From: Streptomyces cavernae | GTDB lineage: Bacteria; Actinomycetota; Actinomycetes; Streptomycetales; Streptomycetaceae | Direction: 5' to 3' | Assembly (NCBI RefSeq): GCF_004023625.1 | Contig: NZ_RPDJ01000031.1 | Coordinates: 62,001-126,000, forward strand | Length of the DNA stretch: 64,000 nt | Shown here: piece by piece, positions 1-8,160 of the stretch | Layout: every line of letters begins with the position of its first letter | Position numbering within the stretch: position 1 is the first letter of the stretch | Position numbers and translations under genes: made by a program | The notes under the pieces: model-generated | Databases searched by the model: none | Seen by the model: the letters and a program-made list of their open reading frames with translations, nothing else | Told to the model about the DNA's origin: nothing

Positions 1-412
1 CGTGCCCCTTCTCGCCCTGCACCTGCCGGGCCTTGGCGAGACCGTCCGCCCAGCCGAGTGCGGTGGAGGCGTGACTGTTCTCGATGACGTCGTGCTCGGA
101 CTCCTCGCGCGACGGGTACCCGGACAGACCGCCCTTGCCGCGCAGCTTGGAAAAATCCTGACGGCCTGTCAGGAGCTTGTGCACATAGCTCTGGTGACCG
201 GTGTCCCACAGGATGCGGTCGACGGGTGACTCGAAGACCCGGTGGAGTGCGACGGTCAGTTCCACCACCCCCAGGTTGGGCCCCAGGTGGCCGCCGGTGC
301 GGGCGACCGCGTGGACCAGGAACTCGCGTATCTCCTCGGACAGTTCACCGAGCTCCGCCTCGGACAGCGCCTTCAGGTCGCGTGGTCCCCGGATACTCTC
401 CAGAATCGTCAC
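1..412 (-). CDS. dxs: 1-deoxy-D-xylulose-5-phosphate synthase, N-terminal part (cut by window edge)
   Basis: First enzyme of the MEP isoprenoid pathway: TPP-dependent condensation of pyruvate and glyceraldehyde 3-phosphate to DXP in the cytoplasm. The first 137 residues are present; the rest lies left of the window. Visible family signatures are GGHLGPNLG at residues 40-48 and DTGHQSYVHK at 70-79, both in the TPP-binding N-terminal domain. The start is a GTG at 412 with a purine-rich AGGGGG about 8 nt upstream. It begins 28 nt after the ispG stop and is the last gene visible of the hopanoid operon, so it probably serves as a dedicated precursor-supply copy; Streptomyces often have a second dxs elsewhere (general knowledge). 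Confidence 0.95.
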   Translation of the reverse strand, partial: MTILESIRGPRDLKALSEAELGELSEEIREFLVHAVARTGGHLGPNLGVVELTVALHRVFESPVDRILWDTGHQSYVHKLLTGRQDFSKLRGKGGLSGYPSREESEHDVIENSHASTALGWADGLAKARQVQGEKGH

Positions 413-440
413 GCTCGGGCCCCCTCTCGTTCCGTGCTGT

Positions 441-1598
441 TCAGCTCACGGTGACGGCCGGCTCCCCCGGCCCGACGCCGTCGTTCTGCATCTGTTCGGC
501 GATCTTCATGGCCTCTTCGATGAGGGTCTCGACGATCTTCGATTCAGCGACGGTCTTGATGACCTCGCCCTTCACGAAGATCTGCCCCTTGCCGTTGCCG
601 GAGGCGACCCCCAGGTCCGCCTCCCGCGCCTCCCCCGGCCCGTTGACGACACAGCCCATGACCGCGACGCGCAGTGGCACTTCCATGCCTTCGAGGCCGG
701 CCGTGACCTCGTCGGCCAGCTTGTAGACGTCGACCTGGGCCCGTCCGCAGGAGGGACAGGAGACGATCTCCAGTCGGCGCTGCCGCAGACCGAGGGCCTG
801 GAGGATCTGGATGCCGACCTTGACCTCCTCCACTGGAGGCGCGGACAGCGAGACGCGGATGGTGTCGCCGATGCCCTCGGCGAGCAGCGCCCCGAAGGCG
901 ACGGCGGACTTGATGGTGCCCTGGAACGCCGGTCCGGCCTCGGTGACACCGAGGTGCAGCGGGTAGTCGCACTGCGCCGCCAGCTGCCGGTACGCCTCGA
1001 TCATCACCACCGGGTCGTTGTGCTTGACCGAGATCTTGATGTCCCGGAAGCCGTGTTCCTCGAAGAGGGACGCCTCCCACAGCGCCGACTCGACGAGTGC
1101 CTCGGGCGTCGCCTTCCCGTACTTCTTCAGCAGCCGCTTGTCGAGCGAGCCGGCGTTCACCCCGATACGGATCGGGGTGCCCGCGTCGGAGGCGGCGCGC
1201 GCGATCTCCTTGACCTTGTCGTCGAACTGCTTGATGTTGCCGGGGTTCACCCGGACGGCAGCGCAGCCCGCGTCGATGGCCGCGAAGACGTACTTGGGCT
1301 GGAAGTGGATGTCCGCGATGACCGGGATCTGTGACTTGCGCGCGATCGTGGCGAGCGCGTCCGCGTCGTCCTGCGTGGGGCAGGCGACCCGGACGATCTG
1401 GCAGCCGGACGCGGTGAGTTCCGCGATCTGCTGCAGCGTCGCGCCGATGTCCGAGGTACGGGTCGTCGTCATCGACTGCACCGATACGGGTGCCCCGCCC
1501 CCGACGGGCACCGGCCCGACCTGGATCCGCCGCGACACGCGCCGCTCGGCGATCGGCCGCGCGGGCGCCTCGGGGACGCCCAGGGATACGGCGGTCAT
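441..1598 (-). CDS. ispG: 4-hydroxy-3-methylbut-2-enyl diphosphate synthase (flavodoxin/ferredoxin type)
   Basis: Penultimate MEP-pathway enzyme, converting methylerythritol cyclodiphosphate to HMBPP with a [4Fe-4S] cluster. The 385-aa product has the normal bacterial length. The cluster cysteines are visible as SCPSCGR (C281, C284) and GCVVNGPGEA (C316). The ATG at 1598 lies 4 nt downstream of the hpnH stop, so the gene is translationally linked to the hopanoid operon. With dxs next to it, it raises IPP/DMAPP supply for squalene and hopanoid synthesis. Presence of ispG and dxs inside a hopanoid cluster is typical of Streptomyces; function as a second copy is inferred, because the rest of the genome is not visible. 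Confidence 0.95.
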   Translation of the reverse strand: MTAVSLGVPEAPARPIAERRVSRRIQVGPVPVGGGAPVSVQSMTTTRTSDIGATLQQIAELTASGCQIVRVACPTQDDADALATIARKSQIPVIADIHFQPKYVFAAIDAGCAAVRVNPGNIKQFDDKVKEIARAASDAGTPIRIGVNAGSLDKRLLKKYGKATPEALVESALWEASLFEEHGFRDIKISVKHNDPVVMIEAYRQLAAQCDYPLHLGVTEAGPAFQGTIKSAVAFGALLAEGIGDTIRVSLSAPPVEEVKVGIQILQALGLRQRRLEIVSCPSCGRAQVDVYKLADEVTAGLEGMEVPLRVAVMGCVVNGPGEAREADLGVASGNGKGQIFVKGEVIKTVAESKIVETLIEEAMKIAEQMQNDGVGPGEPAVTVS

Positions 1599-1602
1599 GA
1601 CA

Positions 1603-2625
1603 TCACCCGTTGTTTCCGGAGACGGTCTCGCGCATCGCCCGCAGGGACTCCTTGAGGGAGCCCATGGTGGCCAGCACGGCGGTCGGTTCGTAACCGCAGT
1701 GCGCCATGCAGTTGGCGCAGCGCGGGTCCTTGCCGCGGCCGTAGGCGTCCCAGTCGGTGTCCTCGATCAGTTCCCGGTATGTCGGGACGTACCCGTCGCT
1801 CATCAGGTAGCACGGCTTCTGCCAGCCGAAGAGCGAGTAGTTGGGGATCGCCCACGCGGTGCACGGGAAGTCGACCTTGCCCTCGAGGAAGTCGAGGAAC
1901 AGCGGCGAGTGGTTGAGCCGCCAGCGGCGCCGGTTGCCGCCCGAGAAGGCCTTCTTGAACAGTTCCCGGGTCTGCTCGACGCCGAGGAAGTGCTCCTGGT
2001 CGGGCGCCTTCTCGTAGGCGTAGGCGGGCGAGATCATCATCTCGTCGACCTTCAGGTCGTCATTGAGGTAGTTGAGGACCTCGATGACGGTCTGCGGGGT
2101 GTCGGTGTTGAAGAAGGTCGAGTTGGTGGTGACCCGGAAGCCGCGCCGCTTGGCCTCCTTGATGGCCTCCACGGCCTCGTCGAACACGCCCTCCTTGGCC
2201 ACGGACTCGTCGTGCCGCTCGCGCAGCCCGTCGATGTGCACCGCGAACGCGAAATACGGCGAGGGCCTGAACTGATCCATCTTCTTGCGCAGCAGCATGG
2301 CGTTGGTGCACAGGAAGACGTACTTCTTCCGAGCCACCAGCTGCCGCACGATCTCGTGGATCTGAGGGTGCATCAGGGGTTCGCCGCCCGCGATGGAGAC
2401 CATCGGCGCACCGGACTCCAGCACCGCCCCCACCGCCTGCGCCACCGGCATGCGCTGCTTCAGCACTCCCGCCGGGTGCTGGATCTTGCCGCATCCCTCA
2501 CACTTCAGATTGCACGCGAACAACGGTTCGAGTTCAACGATGAGCGGAAACTTGTCCCGCCGGCGCAGCTTCTGTTCGAAGAGATACGTCGCCACCTTGA
2601 TGGACTGGCGCAGCGGCATGGCCAT
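1603..2625 (-). CDS. hpnH: Adenosyl-hopene transferase, radical SAM protein HpnH
   Basis: Radical SAM enzyme that joins a 5'-deoxyadenosyl group to diploptene, giving adenosylhopane, the first step of the C35 bacteriohopanepolyol side chain. The 340-aa product shows the CxxxCxxC cluster as C38, C42 and C45 in FACNLKCEGCGK, followed by GGEPLMHP. I place the start at the ATG at 2625 because GGAGG sits 8 nt upstream and the family begins MAMPLRQSIKVATYLFEQ; an upstream ATG at 2664 would add 13 residues that are really the end of hpnG and its leader. Its start follows the hpnG stop by 5 nt. Catalytic chemistry is known from the family. Confidence 0.96.
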   Translation of the reverse strand: MAMPLRQSIKVATYLFEQKLRRRDKFPLIVELEPLFACNLKCEGCGKIQHPAGVLKQRMPVAQAVGAVLESGAPMVSIAGGEPLMHPQIHEIVRQLVARKKYVFLCTNAMLLRKKMDQFRPSPYFAFAVHIDGLRERHDESVAKEGVFDEAVEAIKEAKRRGFRVTTNSTFFNTDTPQTVIEVLNYLNDDLKVDEMMISPAYAYEKAPDQEHFLGVEQTRELFKKAFSGGNRRRWRLNHSPLFLDFLEGKVDFPCTAWAIPNYSLFGWQKPCYLMSDGYVPTYRELIEDTDWDAYGRGKDPRCANCMAHCGYEPTAVLATMGSLKESLRAMRETVSGNNG

Positions 2626-2630
2626 CTGGC

Positions 2631-3275
2631 TCACCTCCGGGGGAGCAGCAAAGAACGGTGCCAATCGAAGAAAGCGGGAAGGGCGGAACGAAGGACACGG
2701 AAAGCAGATATTCCACCGCGCACCGTGCCGATACGGACCAGTTCATGTTCTGGAGCGTCCACGATCACCCGCACGGCCGCAACCGGGCGCGGACCCGACC
2801 GGACGGCGCTGTGGAGCGTGGCGGCTGACTCCATGTCGGTCGCGATCGCGCCGGTCGCGAGCAGTTCCGCGCGTTCGGCCCCACGCACGATGTGGTCGGA
2901 GCCGATGAGCGGACCGACGTGGACGGTGCGCCTGGGCACCGCCCGGGTCAGTGCCTCGGCCAGGACGTCGGTGCCGTCGCACGGCGTGCTCCCGCGCGGG
3001 TCCCGGGCCTCCTCCGCGACGACGAGGTCACCGGGGCGCATCCCGGGGGCGAGCCCGGCGCAGAAGCCGGTGGCCATCACGGCCGCCTGACGCAGCTCCG
3101 GGACGCCGAGCCCACGGGTGACCGCTTGCTCGGCCGCCTTGGGCCCCATGCCGGTCCGCAGCAGGGTGACCGGCCCGCCGGCCCCGTCGGCGCGGCCACC
3201 GGTACGCAGGGCGAGGTGCTCGATGCCCAGCGCACAGGCGATCAGCAGCGGGGCCGCGGCGGGCGGGGCGGTCAT
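2631..3275 (-). CDS. hpnG: Adenosylhopane nucleosidase HpnG (phosphorylase superfamily)
   Basis: Member of the nucleoside phosphorylase superfamily that removes adenine from adenosylhopane to give ribosylhopane. The product is 214 aa. Seen in sequence: the N-terminal ALGIEHLALR strand, the glycine-rich RTGMGPKAAE segment, GFCAGLAPGMRPGDLVV, and ATDMESAA near residue 160, which matches the superfamily MExAA nucleoside-binding motif. The ATG at 3275 overlaps the shc stop codon by one nucleotide (TGATG), indicating coupled translation. Position between shc and hpnH fixes the role; without the context it would only be called a phosphorylase-family protein. Confidence 0.92.
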   Translation of the reverse strand: MTAPPAAAPLLIACALGIEHLALRTGGRADGAGGPVTLLRTGMGPKAAEQAVTRGLGVPELRQAAVMATGFCAGLAPGMRPGDLVVAEEARDPRGSTPCDGTDVLAEALTRAVPRRTVHVGPLIGSDHIVRGAERAELLATGAIATDMESAATLHSAVRSGPRPVAAVRVIVDAPEHELVRIGTVRGGISAFRVLRSALPAFFDWHRSLLLPRR

Positions 3276-5281
3276 CAATGCCTCTTGAAGAGGGCAGGTT
3301 CGCCGTTGACGTACCGGCCCAGCGCGGTGAGCGGGAACACCTGTCGGTAGAGGTGGTAGTTGATCGAGAAGTCCCACGGGAAGCCCGTACCGGTGAAGTA
3401 CGGCTCGTCCCAGGAACCGTCCTCCCGCTGGGTGCGGGCCAGCCAGGTGATACCGCGCTCGACGGACTTGGCGTCGCCCTCGTCCGCCGCGAGGAGCGCG
3501 AGCAGCGCCCATGCCGTCTGGGAGGCCGTGGAGGCGCCCCGGCCGCTCCACTCGCCGGCGTAGCGGTAGGAGCGCAGATCCTCGCCCCAGCCGCCGTCGT
3601 CGTTCTGCACACGCTCCAGCCAGGCCACCGCCCGGCGGATCGCGGGGTGCGCGGCCGGGAGTCCGGCGGCGACCAGTGCGGGGACCACCGACCCGGTTCC
3701 GTAGACGTAGTTGACGCCCCAGCGGCCGAACCAGCAGCCGTCCGGCTCCTGTTCGGCCAGCAGCCATTCGATGCCCCGCCGGGTGCGCGGGTCGTGGGCC
3801 AGCCCCTCGACGGCGAGCATCTCCACGACATGCGCGGTGACATCGGCGGACGGCGGGTCGATCACCTCCCCGAAGTCGCAGAACGGCAGCCGGTTGGGGA
3901 ACGGGCTGGTGTTGTCGACGTCGAAGGCGCCCCAGGCGCCGTTCTTCGACTGCATGCCGAGGTTCCAGCGCACCCCGCGCCCGACCGCGTGGTCCACCCG
4001 CCGTGGGTCGTGGTGCTTGACACGGCGCAGCGCGAGGACGACCTCGGCGGTGTCGTCGATGTCGGGGTAGTTGTCGTTGTGGAACTCGAACGCCCAGCCA
4101 CCCGGCGGCAGTTGTGGTCTGCGCACGCTCCAGTCGCCGGGCCGCACGATCTGTTCGCCGAGCATCCAGTCGGCGGCCTTCACCAGTTGCGGATGGTCCG
4201 CGGGCAGGCCCGCGTCGGCGAGCGCGATGGTGGCGAGGCAGGTGTCCCACACCGGGGACTGGCAGGCCTCGATCATCCGGGCGCCGTCCGCACGCCACAC
4301 CGCGTACCGGTCGAGCGACGCCAGCCCCTCCCGCATCACCGGGTGCTCGAGGTCGTAGCCGAGCAGGTGCAGCGCGATCAGCGAGTACACCGCGGGCGGC
4401 TGGATGCCGCCCCAGCAGCCGTCGTTCTCCTGCCGCTCGATGATCCAGCGGGCGGCGCTGTTCATCGCCGCCTTGCGCAGCCGACGCGGCGCGACCCTGC
4501 GGTACAGGTGCAGCGCCTTGTCCAGGCGCTGGAAGACCCCGTCCCAACTCGTGGCCGGGGCAAGGGGCTTCACGGGGTTCGGGTCGTCCGGGTCGGTGTG
4601 CAGCTCGTCGAGCGGGAACGGTGCGGGGCGCACCGGGCGCTTCGCGGAGACGATGGTCAGCGGCACGATGGTCTGCCGGGCCCAGCATCCGAAGTCGTAG
4701 ATGTTGAGCGGCACCCACGGCGGGAAGTAGATGAGCTCAGGCGGGAGTTCGGGCAGGTCCTCCCATTTCCACCAGCCGAACAGGGAGAGCCAGATCCGGG
4801 TGAAGACCCGCGCCGCGGCGATGCCGCCCTGTTCGCGGATCCACGCGGACGCCTTCGCCATGTGCGGCTCGTCCGGCGCGTCACCGGCGAGCCGCAGGGC
4901 GACGTACGCCTCGACGGTGGTGGAGAGTTCACCGGGTCCGCCGTGGAAGGTGACCCAGGTGCCGTCCTCGCGCTGCTCGCCGCGGATGAACAGGGCGGCG
5001 GCGCGGGTGGTCTTCTCGTCGCGGATCCCCAGGAACTGACGGAGCAGCAGGTCCTCGGCGTCCATGGTGACGTTGGTCTCCAGGTCGCCCTTCCACCAGC
5101 CCTGGGCATCCTGCCGCGCGAGCAGGAAGTCGGTGGCGCGCTGTATCGCGCGCGCGGCGGCGTCTCGGGTCTCGACCGTCCCCGCCGCCCGGGGAGTCGG
5201 ATCGGTGTTCTCACTCGGTTCGCTGGCCGAGGCAGCGCGGGGCGGCAGTGCCCCGGTGCTTCCGTCGGTCGTCGCTGTCAT
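3275..5281 (-). CDS. shc: Squalene-hopene cyclase
   Basis: Membrane-associated class II triterpene cyclase that converts squalene to hopene and hopanol. The 668-aa product has normal family length. The protonating DxDD motif is visible as DIDD at residues 407-410, and several QW repeats are present, for example QENDGCWGG and QREDGSW. Start: the ATG at 5281 has GAAGGGGAA directly upstream and gives the expected MTATTDGSTG beginning; an in-frame ATG at 5305 has no ribosome-binding site. It overlaps hpnG by 1 nt. About 150 nt separate it from the preceding polyprenyl synthase gene, and this gap contains a repeat-derived hairpin. Confidence 0.98.
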   Translation of the reverse strand: MTATTDGSTGALPPRAASASEPSENTDPTPRAAGTVETRDAAARAIQRATDFLLARQDAQGWWKGDLETNVTMDAEDLLLRQFLGIRDEKTTRAAALFIRGEQREDGTWVTFHGGPGELSTTVEAYVALRLAGDAPDEPHMAKASAWIREQGGIAAARVFTRIWLSLFGWWKWEDLPELPPELIYFPPWVPLNIYDFGCWARQTIVPLTIVSAKRPVRPAPFPLDELHTDPDDPNPVKPLAPATSWDGVFQRLDKALHLYRRVAPRRLRKAAMNSAARWIIERQENDGCWGGIQPPAVYSLIALHLLGYDLEHPVMREGLASLDRYAVWRADGARMIEACQSPVWDTCLATIALADAGLPADHPQLVKAADWMLGEQIVRPGDWSVRRPQLPPGGWAFEFHNDNYPDIDDTAEVVLALRRVKHHDPRRVDHAVGRGVRWNLGMQSKNGAWGAFDVDNTSPFPNRLPFCDFGEVIDPPSADVTAHVVEMLAVEGLAHDPRTRRGIEWLLAEQEPDGCWFGRWGVNYVYGTGSVVPALVAAGLPAAHPAIRRAVAWLERVQNDDGGWGEDLRSYRYAGEWSGRGASTASQTAWALLALLAADEGDAKSVERGITWLARTQREDGSWDEPYFTGTGFPWDFSINYHLYRQVFPLTALGRYVNGEPALFKRH

Positions 5282-5344
5282 GGCTTCCCCTTCGTGCAGT
5301 GGCATGTCATCTGCTGTGGGTCCGCCGTCGGCCGGTGCCGTTCC

Positions 5345-5402
5345 ACCGTGGGGGTAGCCCCTGCTCGAACGGAGTCGAGAGCTGGGGAAGCACCGGCCGG
5401 CG
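5345..5402. repeat. Degenerate Streptomyces-type intergenic palindromic repeat upstream of shc
   Basis: The gap between the polyprenyl synthase stop and the shc start contains GGGGGTAGCCCCTGCTCGAA, then GAGTCGAGAGCTGGGG, then CACCGGCCGGCG. The same succession of pieces (GGGGGTACCCCC, TGCTCGAAG, GAGAG, CTTGGGGGAG, GCCGGCCGG) builds the larger repeat at 31,445-31,745. It can fold into a GC-rich hairpin inside the operon, so it might act as an attenuator or processing site. No terminal CTAG repeats are seen here. Confidence 0.55.
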
Positions 5403-5432
5403 ACTAAGCGAGGTTCGTCCGCCCGATGAAGG

Positions 5433-6506
5433 TCATCTCTTTCGTACGACGACGAAGTCGGCGAGTGCCACGAACCGTTCTCTGACCTGGGCCGGCATGG
5501 GAACGGCGTCCAGTGCCCCGAGAGCGATCGTGTGCTGACGACGGGCCTCCTGAGCGGTCCACTCGCGGCCGCCCGCCTCCTCGATGAGCGCCGCCCGGGC
5601 GGCGAACTCCGCTTCGGAGAAGTTCTCGAAGTCGCTGGCCTTGGCGTCCGCGGCGAGCAGTTCGCCGAGCCGCTCGGAGGCGGTTCCGCCCGCCGCGAGC
5701 GCGGCCACCACCGGCAGCGACTTCTTGCGCTGGCGCAGATCGCTCCAGGTCTGCTTGCCGGTGGCCACCGGGTCGCCCCAGATGCCCAGCAGGTCGTCCA
5801 CGGCCTGGAAGGCGAGGCCGAGGTGGTAGCCGTACTTCTCCAGGGTGTCCGCGGTGTGGTCTTCGGCGCCGCCGAGCACCGCGCCGATGGAGGAGGCGCA
5901 GGCGAGCAGGGCGCCCGTCTTGTTGCCCTCCATCTCCAGGCACTCCTCGACGCTGACCCGGTCGCGGTGCTCGTAGGAGATGTCCTGCGCCTGGCCGTCG
6001 ATGAGGGCGCGGGTGGCGGTGGTCAGGCGCCGGGTGGCGCGGCCCGCCTCGACGGTGCCGAGCTCCAGCAGGATTTCGTTGGCCAGCGCGAAGAGGGCGT
6101 CGCCGACGAGGATGGCCTGCGCGGGGCCGTGCACCTTCCAGACGGTGTCGCGGTGGCGGCGCTGTTCGTCGCCGTCCATGAGGTCGTCGTGCAGGAGCGA
6201 GAAGTTGTGCACCAGTTCCACGGCGACCGCGCCGGGTACGCCCACCTCGGGGGCGCGGCCGGCGGCCTCGGCGGACAGCAGGGCGAGCGCGGGCCGCACG
6301 GCCTTGCCGCCGTCGCCCTCCGCGGGGTTGCCCTGGGCGTCGATCCAGCCGAAGTGATAGGCGGCGACGGTGTCCATGGGCGGCGCCAGACGGTCGATGG
6401 CGGCCCTAAGCACCGGGGTGGCCAGGGTCCGGCCGCGCTCCAGAAGCGCGGTCACGTCCACCGCGGTCTCTCGAGCGGCCGTCGAGGCCGGGGGCACAGT
6501 GGGCAC
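5433..6506 (-). CDS. Polyprenyl (probable farnesyl) diphosphate synthase
   Basis: Trans-isoprenyl diphosphate synthase, expected to build FPP for the squalene branch. Both aspartate-rich metal-binding motifs are present: LLHDDLMDGD (first DDxxD) and FQAVDDLLGIWGD (second). Length is 357 aa from the GTG at 6506, which has AGGAG five nucleotides upstream. An ATG at 6569 forms an ATGA overlap with hpnE and has GGAGG upstream; it would add 21 residues, but those codons are A-rich and atypical, so I prefer 6506. The product chain length cannot be read reliably from sequence; FPP is inferred from location between hpnE and shc. Confidence 0.92.
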   Translation of the reverse strand: MPTVPPASTAARETAVDVTALLERGRTLATPVLRAAIDRLAPPMDTVAAYHFGWIDAQGNPAEGDGGKAVRPALALLSAEAAGRAPEVGVPGAVAVELVHNFSLLHDDLMDGDEQRRHRDTVWKVHGPAQAILVGDALFALANEILLELGTVEAGRATRRLTTATRALIDGQAQDISYEHRDRVSVEECLEMEGNKTGALLACASSIGAVLGGAEDHTADTLEKYGYHLGLAFQAVDDLLGIWGDPVATGKQTWSDLRQRKKSLPVVAALAAGGTASERLGELLAADAKASDFENFSEAEFAARAALIEEAGGREWTAQEARRQHTIALGALDAVPMPAQVRERFVALADFVVVRKR

Positions 6507-6565
6507 TTTCTCTCCTCTTGTTGCGGTACCGGGAGTGCGGGGGCCCGATCCGGGCGCATCGATCC

Positions 6566-8017
6566 TCATGCCGCCTCCTCGAGAGCCTCGGAACCGGCGA
6601 AACCCTCGAAGGCTCCGCGGAGGTGGTCGCGGGACCGGCCGAGCGTGCTCAGCGCGGCGTCCGCCGCACCGACTCCGCTGCGGACCGCACTCTCCATGGT
6701 CGCGGGCCACCCGGTGGCGGTCCACGATCCGGCCAGGTAGAGGCCGGGTGCCTTGGTGCGCGCGCCGGGCCGCAGCCGCCCGACGCCGGGGGCGGGAGCG
6801 AACGTCGCCGTGCGCTCCCGGGTCACGAAGAAGTCCTTCACCCGCGCCCCGCGGGTGGCGGGCAGCAGCCTTTCCAGCTCGGGCAGATAGCGCTCGCGCA
6901 GTTCGGCGACGGGCTTGTCGATCTCGGCCCCCGCGGCCGACTGGGACAGGGCCAGGTACTGGCCGTCGCTCAGCCCGGAGGCCTCGGTGCGGTCGAAGAC
7001 CCACTGCACGGGAGAGCCGAGCGCAGCGAAGAACGGGCGCCTGAGCACCGTGCGGTCGTAGACCACATGGACGTTGAGGATCGGTGCGGTGCCGATCTCG
7101 AGGAGCCGCTCGGGGGTGTCGAGGGCGCCCGCGGGCAGCAGGTCGTACGCCTCACGCTGCGGTACGGCGAGGACGACCGCGTCCGCGTCGACGCTCCCGC
7201 CGGGCAGTTGGACCGACCAACGCCCGTTGTCGTGGAGGGAGACGGAGGTGACGCGGGTACGGACTTCGGTGCGCACACCCGCGGAGTCGAGCGCCTTGCG
7301 GGCCATCCGGTCGTGCAGTTCGCCCAGGGGTACCCGGGCCCACCCGATGTCGGCCGCGCCCGGGTCGGAGAGCAGCCCCGTCTTGAACACCATCGCGGCG
7401 AGCCCGAGCGAGGCGTCGCCGGCCACCGCGTTGAGGGTGGCGACCCCGACGAGGTCCCACAGTGCCTCGACGGCACGCGCCGACTGACCGTGTGCGGCCA
7501 GCCAGCTGCCGAAGTCCTGTGTGTCGAGAGCCGGATCGTCGAGGTCGAGGGCCTGGAGCGCCAGTGCGGCACGCCCCACCTTGGCACGCTCGACGAGCGA
7601 GAGATGCGGATAGGTGGCGAGGCTTCGCCCGAGATGCAGGGGCACGGGCAGTCGGTCGCGCCGGAGTCTGCCGAGTCTGCGCCCGGGCCGGCCCGCGGCG
7701 TCGAGGACCGGCACGTCGAGACGATCCTGCAGCGGGGCGAGCGCGGCCGCGTCGATGCGGTCGAGGAACCACCGGTAGGCGGTGCAGCAGCGCAGGTACA
7801 CATGCTGGCCGTTGTCGACGGTGAGCGTGCCGCGCTGGAAGGAGAAGGCGAGCCCGCCGAGCCTGGGCCGGCCTTCGAGCAGGGTGACGCGCACCCCGGC
7901 GTCGGCGAGCGCCAGCGCGGCGGTGACACCGGCGAGCCCCCCGCCGACGACCACGGCGGTGGCCCGTCCCGGATCGCCCGGTGCGTCCCCGTCCGGCTGT
8001 GTGGCGTCGGTGTTCAT
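6566..8017 (-). CDS. hpnE: Hydroxysqualene dehydroxylase HpnE (FAD-dependent)
   Basis: FAD-dependent amine-oxidase-fold enzyme that reduces hydroxysqualene to squalene, the third step of the bacterial HpnCDE squalene route. The 483-aa protein has the dinucleotide-binding motif VVVGGGLAGVTAA near residue 20 and the C-terminal FAD-contact segment GLYLAGSWTATGWPATMESAV. The start at 8017 has GGGGAGGG upstream; an ORF extending to 8113 has no support. Its ATG overlaps the stop codon of the 48-codon gene upstream (ATGA). Often annotated as phytoene desaturase or squalene-associated desaturase; the HpnC/HpnD neighbours make HpnE the right call. Confidence 0.95.
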   Translation of the reverse strand: MNTDATQPDGDAPGDPGRATAVVVGGGLAGVTAALALADAGVRVTLLEGRPRLGGLAFSFQRGTLTVDNGQHVYLRCCTAYRWFLDRIDAAALAPLQDRLDVPVLDAAGRPGRRLGRLRRDRLPVPLHLGRSLATYPHLSLVERAKVGRAALALQALDLDDPALDTQDFGSWLAAHGQSARAVEALWDLVGVATLNAVAGDASLGLAAMVFKTGLLSDPGAADIGWARVPLGELHDRMARKALDSAGVRTEVRTRVTSVSLHDNGRWSVQLPGGSVDADAVVLAVPQREAYDLLPAGALDTPERLLEIGTAPILNVHVVYDRTVLRRPFFAALGSPVQWVFDRTEASGLSDGQYLALSQSAAGAEIDKPVAELRERYLPELERLLPATRGARVKDFFVTRERTATFAPAPGVGRLRPGARTKAPGLYLAGSWTATGWPATMESAVRSGVGAADAALSTLGRSRDHLRGAFEGFAGSEALEEAA

Positions 8018-8160
8018 ACGCCCTCCCCTGCGGCCTTGCCGAGGAGCGTGATCGATGCGCGGCAGGCCGTTGAAGTCAGGGACGCAGCCCGGGAGCGGAG
8101 GGTTGCGTGCCACTTTCCACCGAGGGGTTCACCTTGGAACGGATTGACCGATTCCTCCAT
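8014..8160 (-). CDS. Small 48-aa protein linking hpnD and hpnE
   Basis: A 48-codon ORF fills the gap between hpnD and hpnE exactly. Its ATG overlaps the hpnD stop by one base (TGATG) and its TGA overlaps the hpnE start (ATGA). The product begins MEESVNPFQGEPLGGKW and ends LLGKAAGEGV; it is basic in the middle, with no membrane segment, Cys pair or known motif. From memory, S. coelicolor also has a small hypothetical gene at this position, and a Streptomyces small-protein DUF with a KWHATLR-like core exists, but I cannot verify this. It may be a small partner of the squalene synthase enzymes or simply a coupling ORF. The double overlap argues that it is translated. Confidence 0.72.
   Translation of the reverse strand: MEESVNPFQGEPLGGKWHATLRSRAASLTSTACRASITLLGKAAGEGV

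Noticed and set aside
3278..5407. 709-aa plus-strand ORF opposite shc
   Set aside because: Antisense shadow of shc: high GC removes stop codons; shc has full family motifs on the other strand.
6566..6569. ATG at 6569 as start of the polyprenyl synthase
   Set aside because: Good ATGA overlap and GGAGG, but the extra 21 codons are atypical and a second strong site precedes the GTG at 6506; kept as alternative only.
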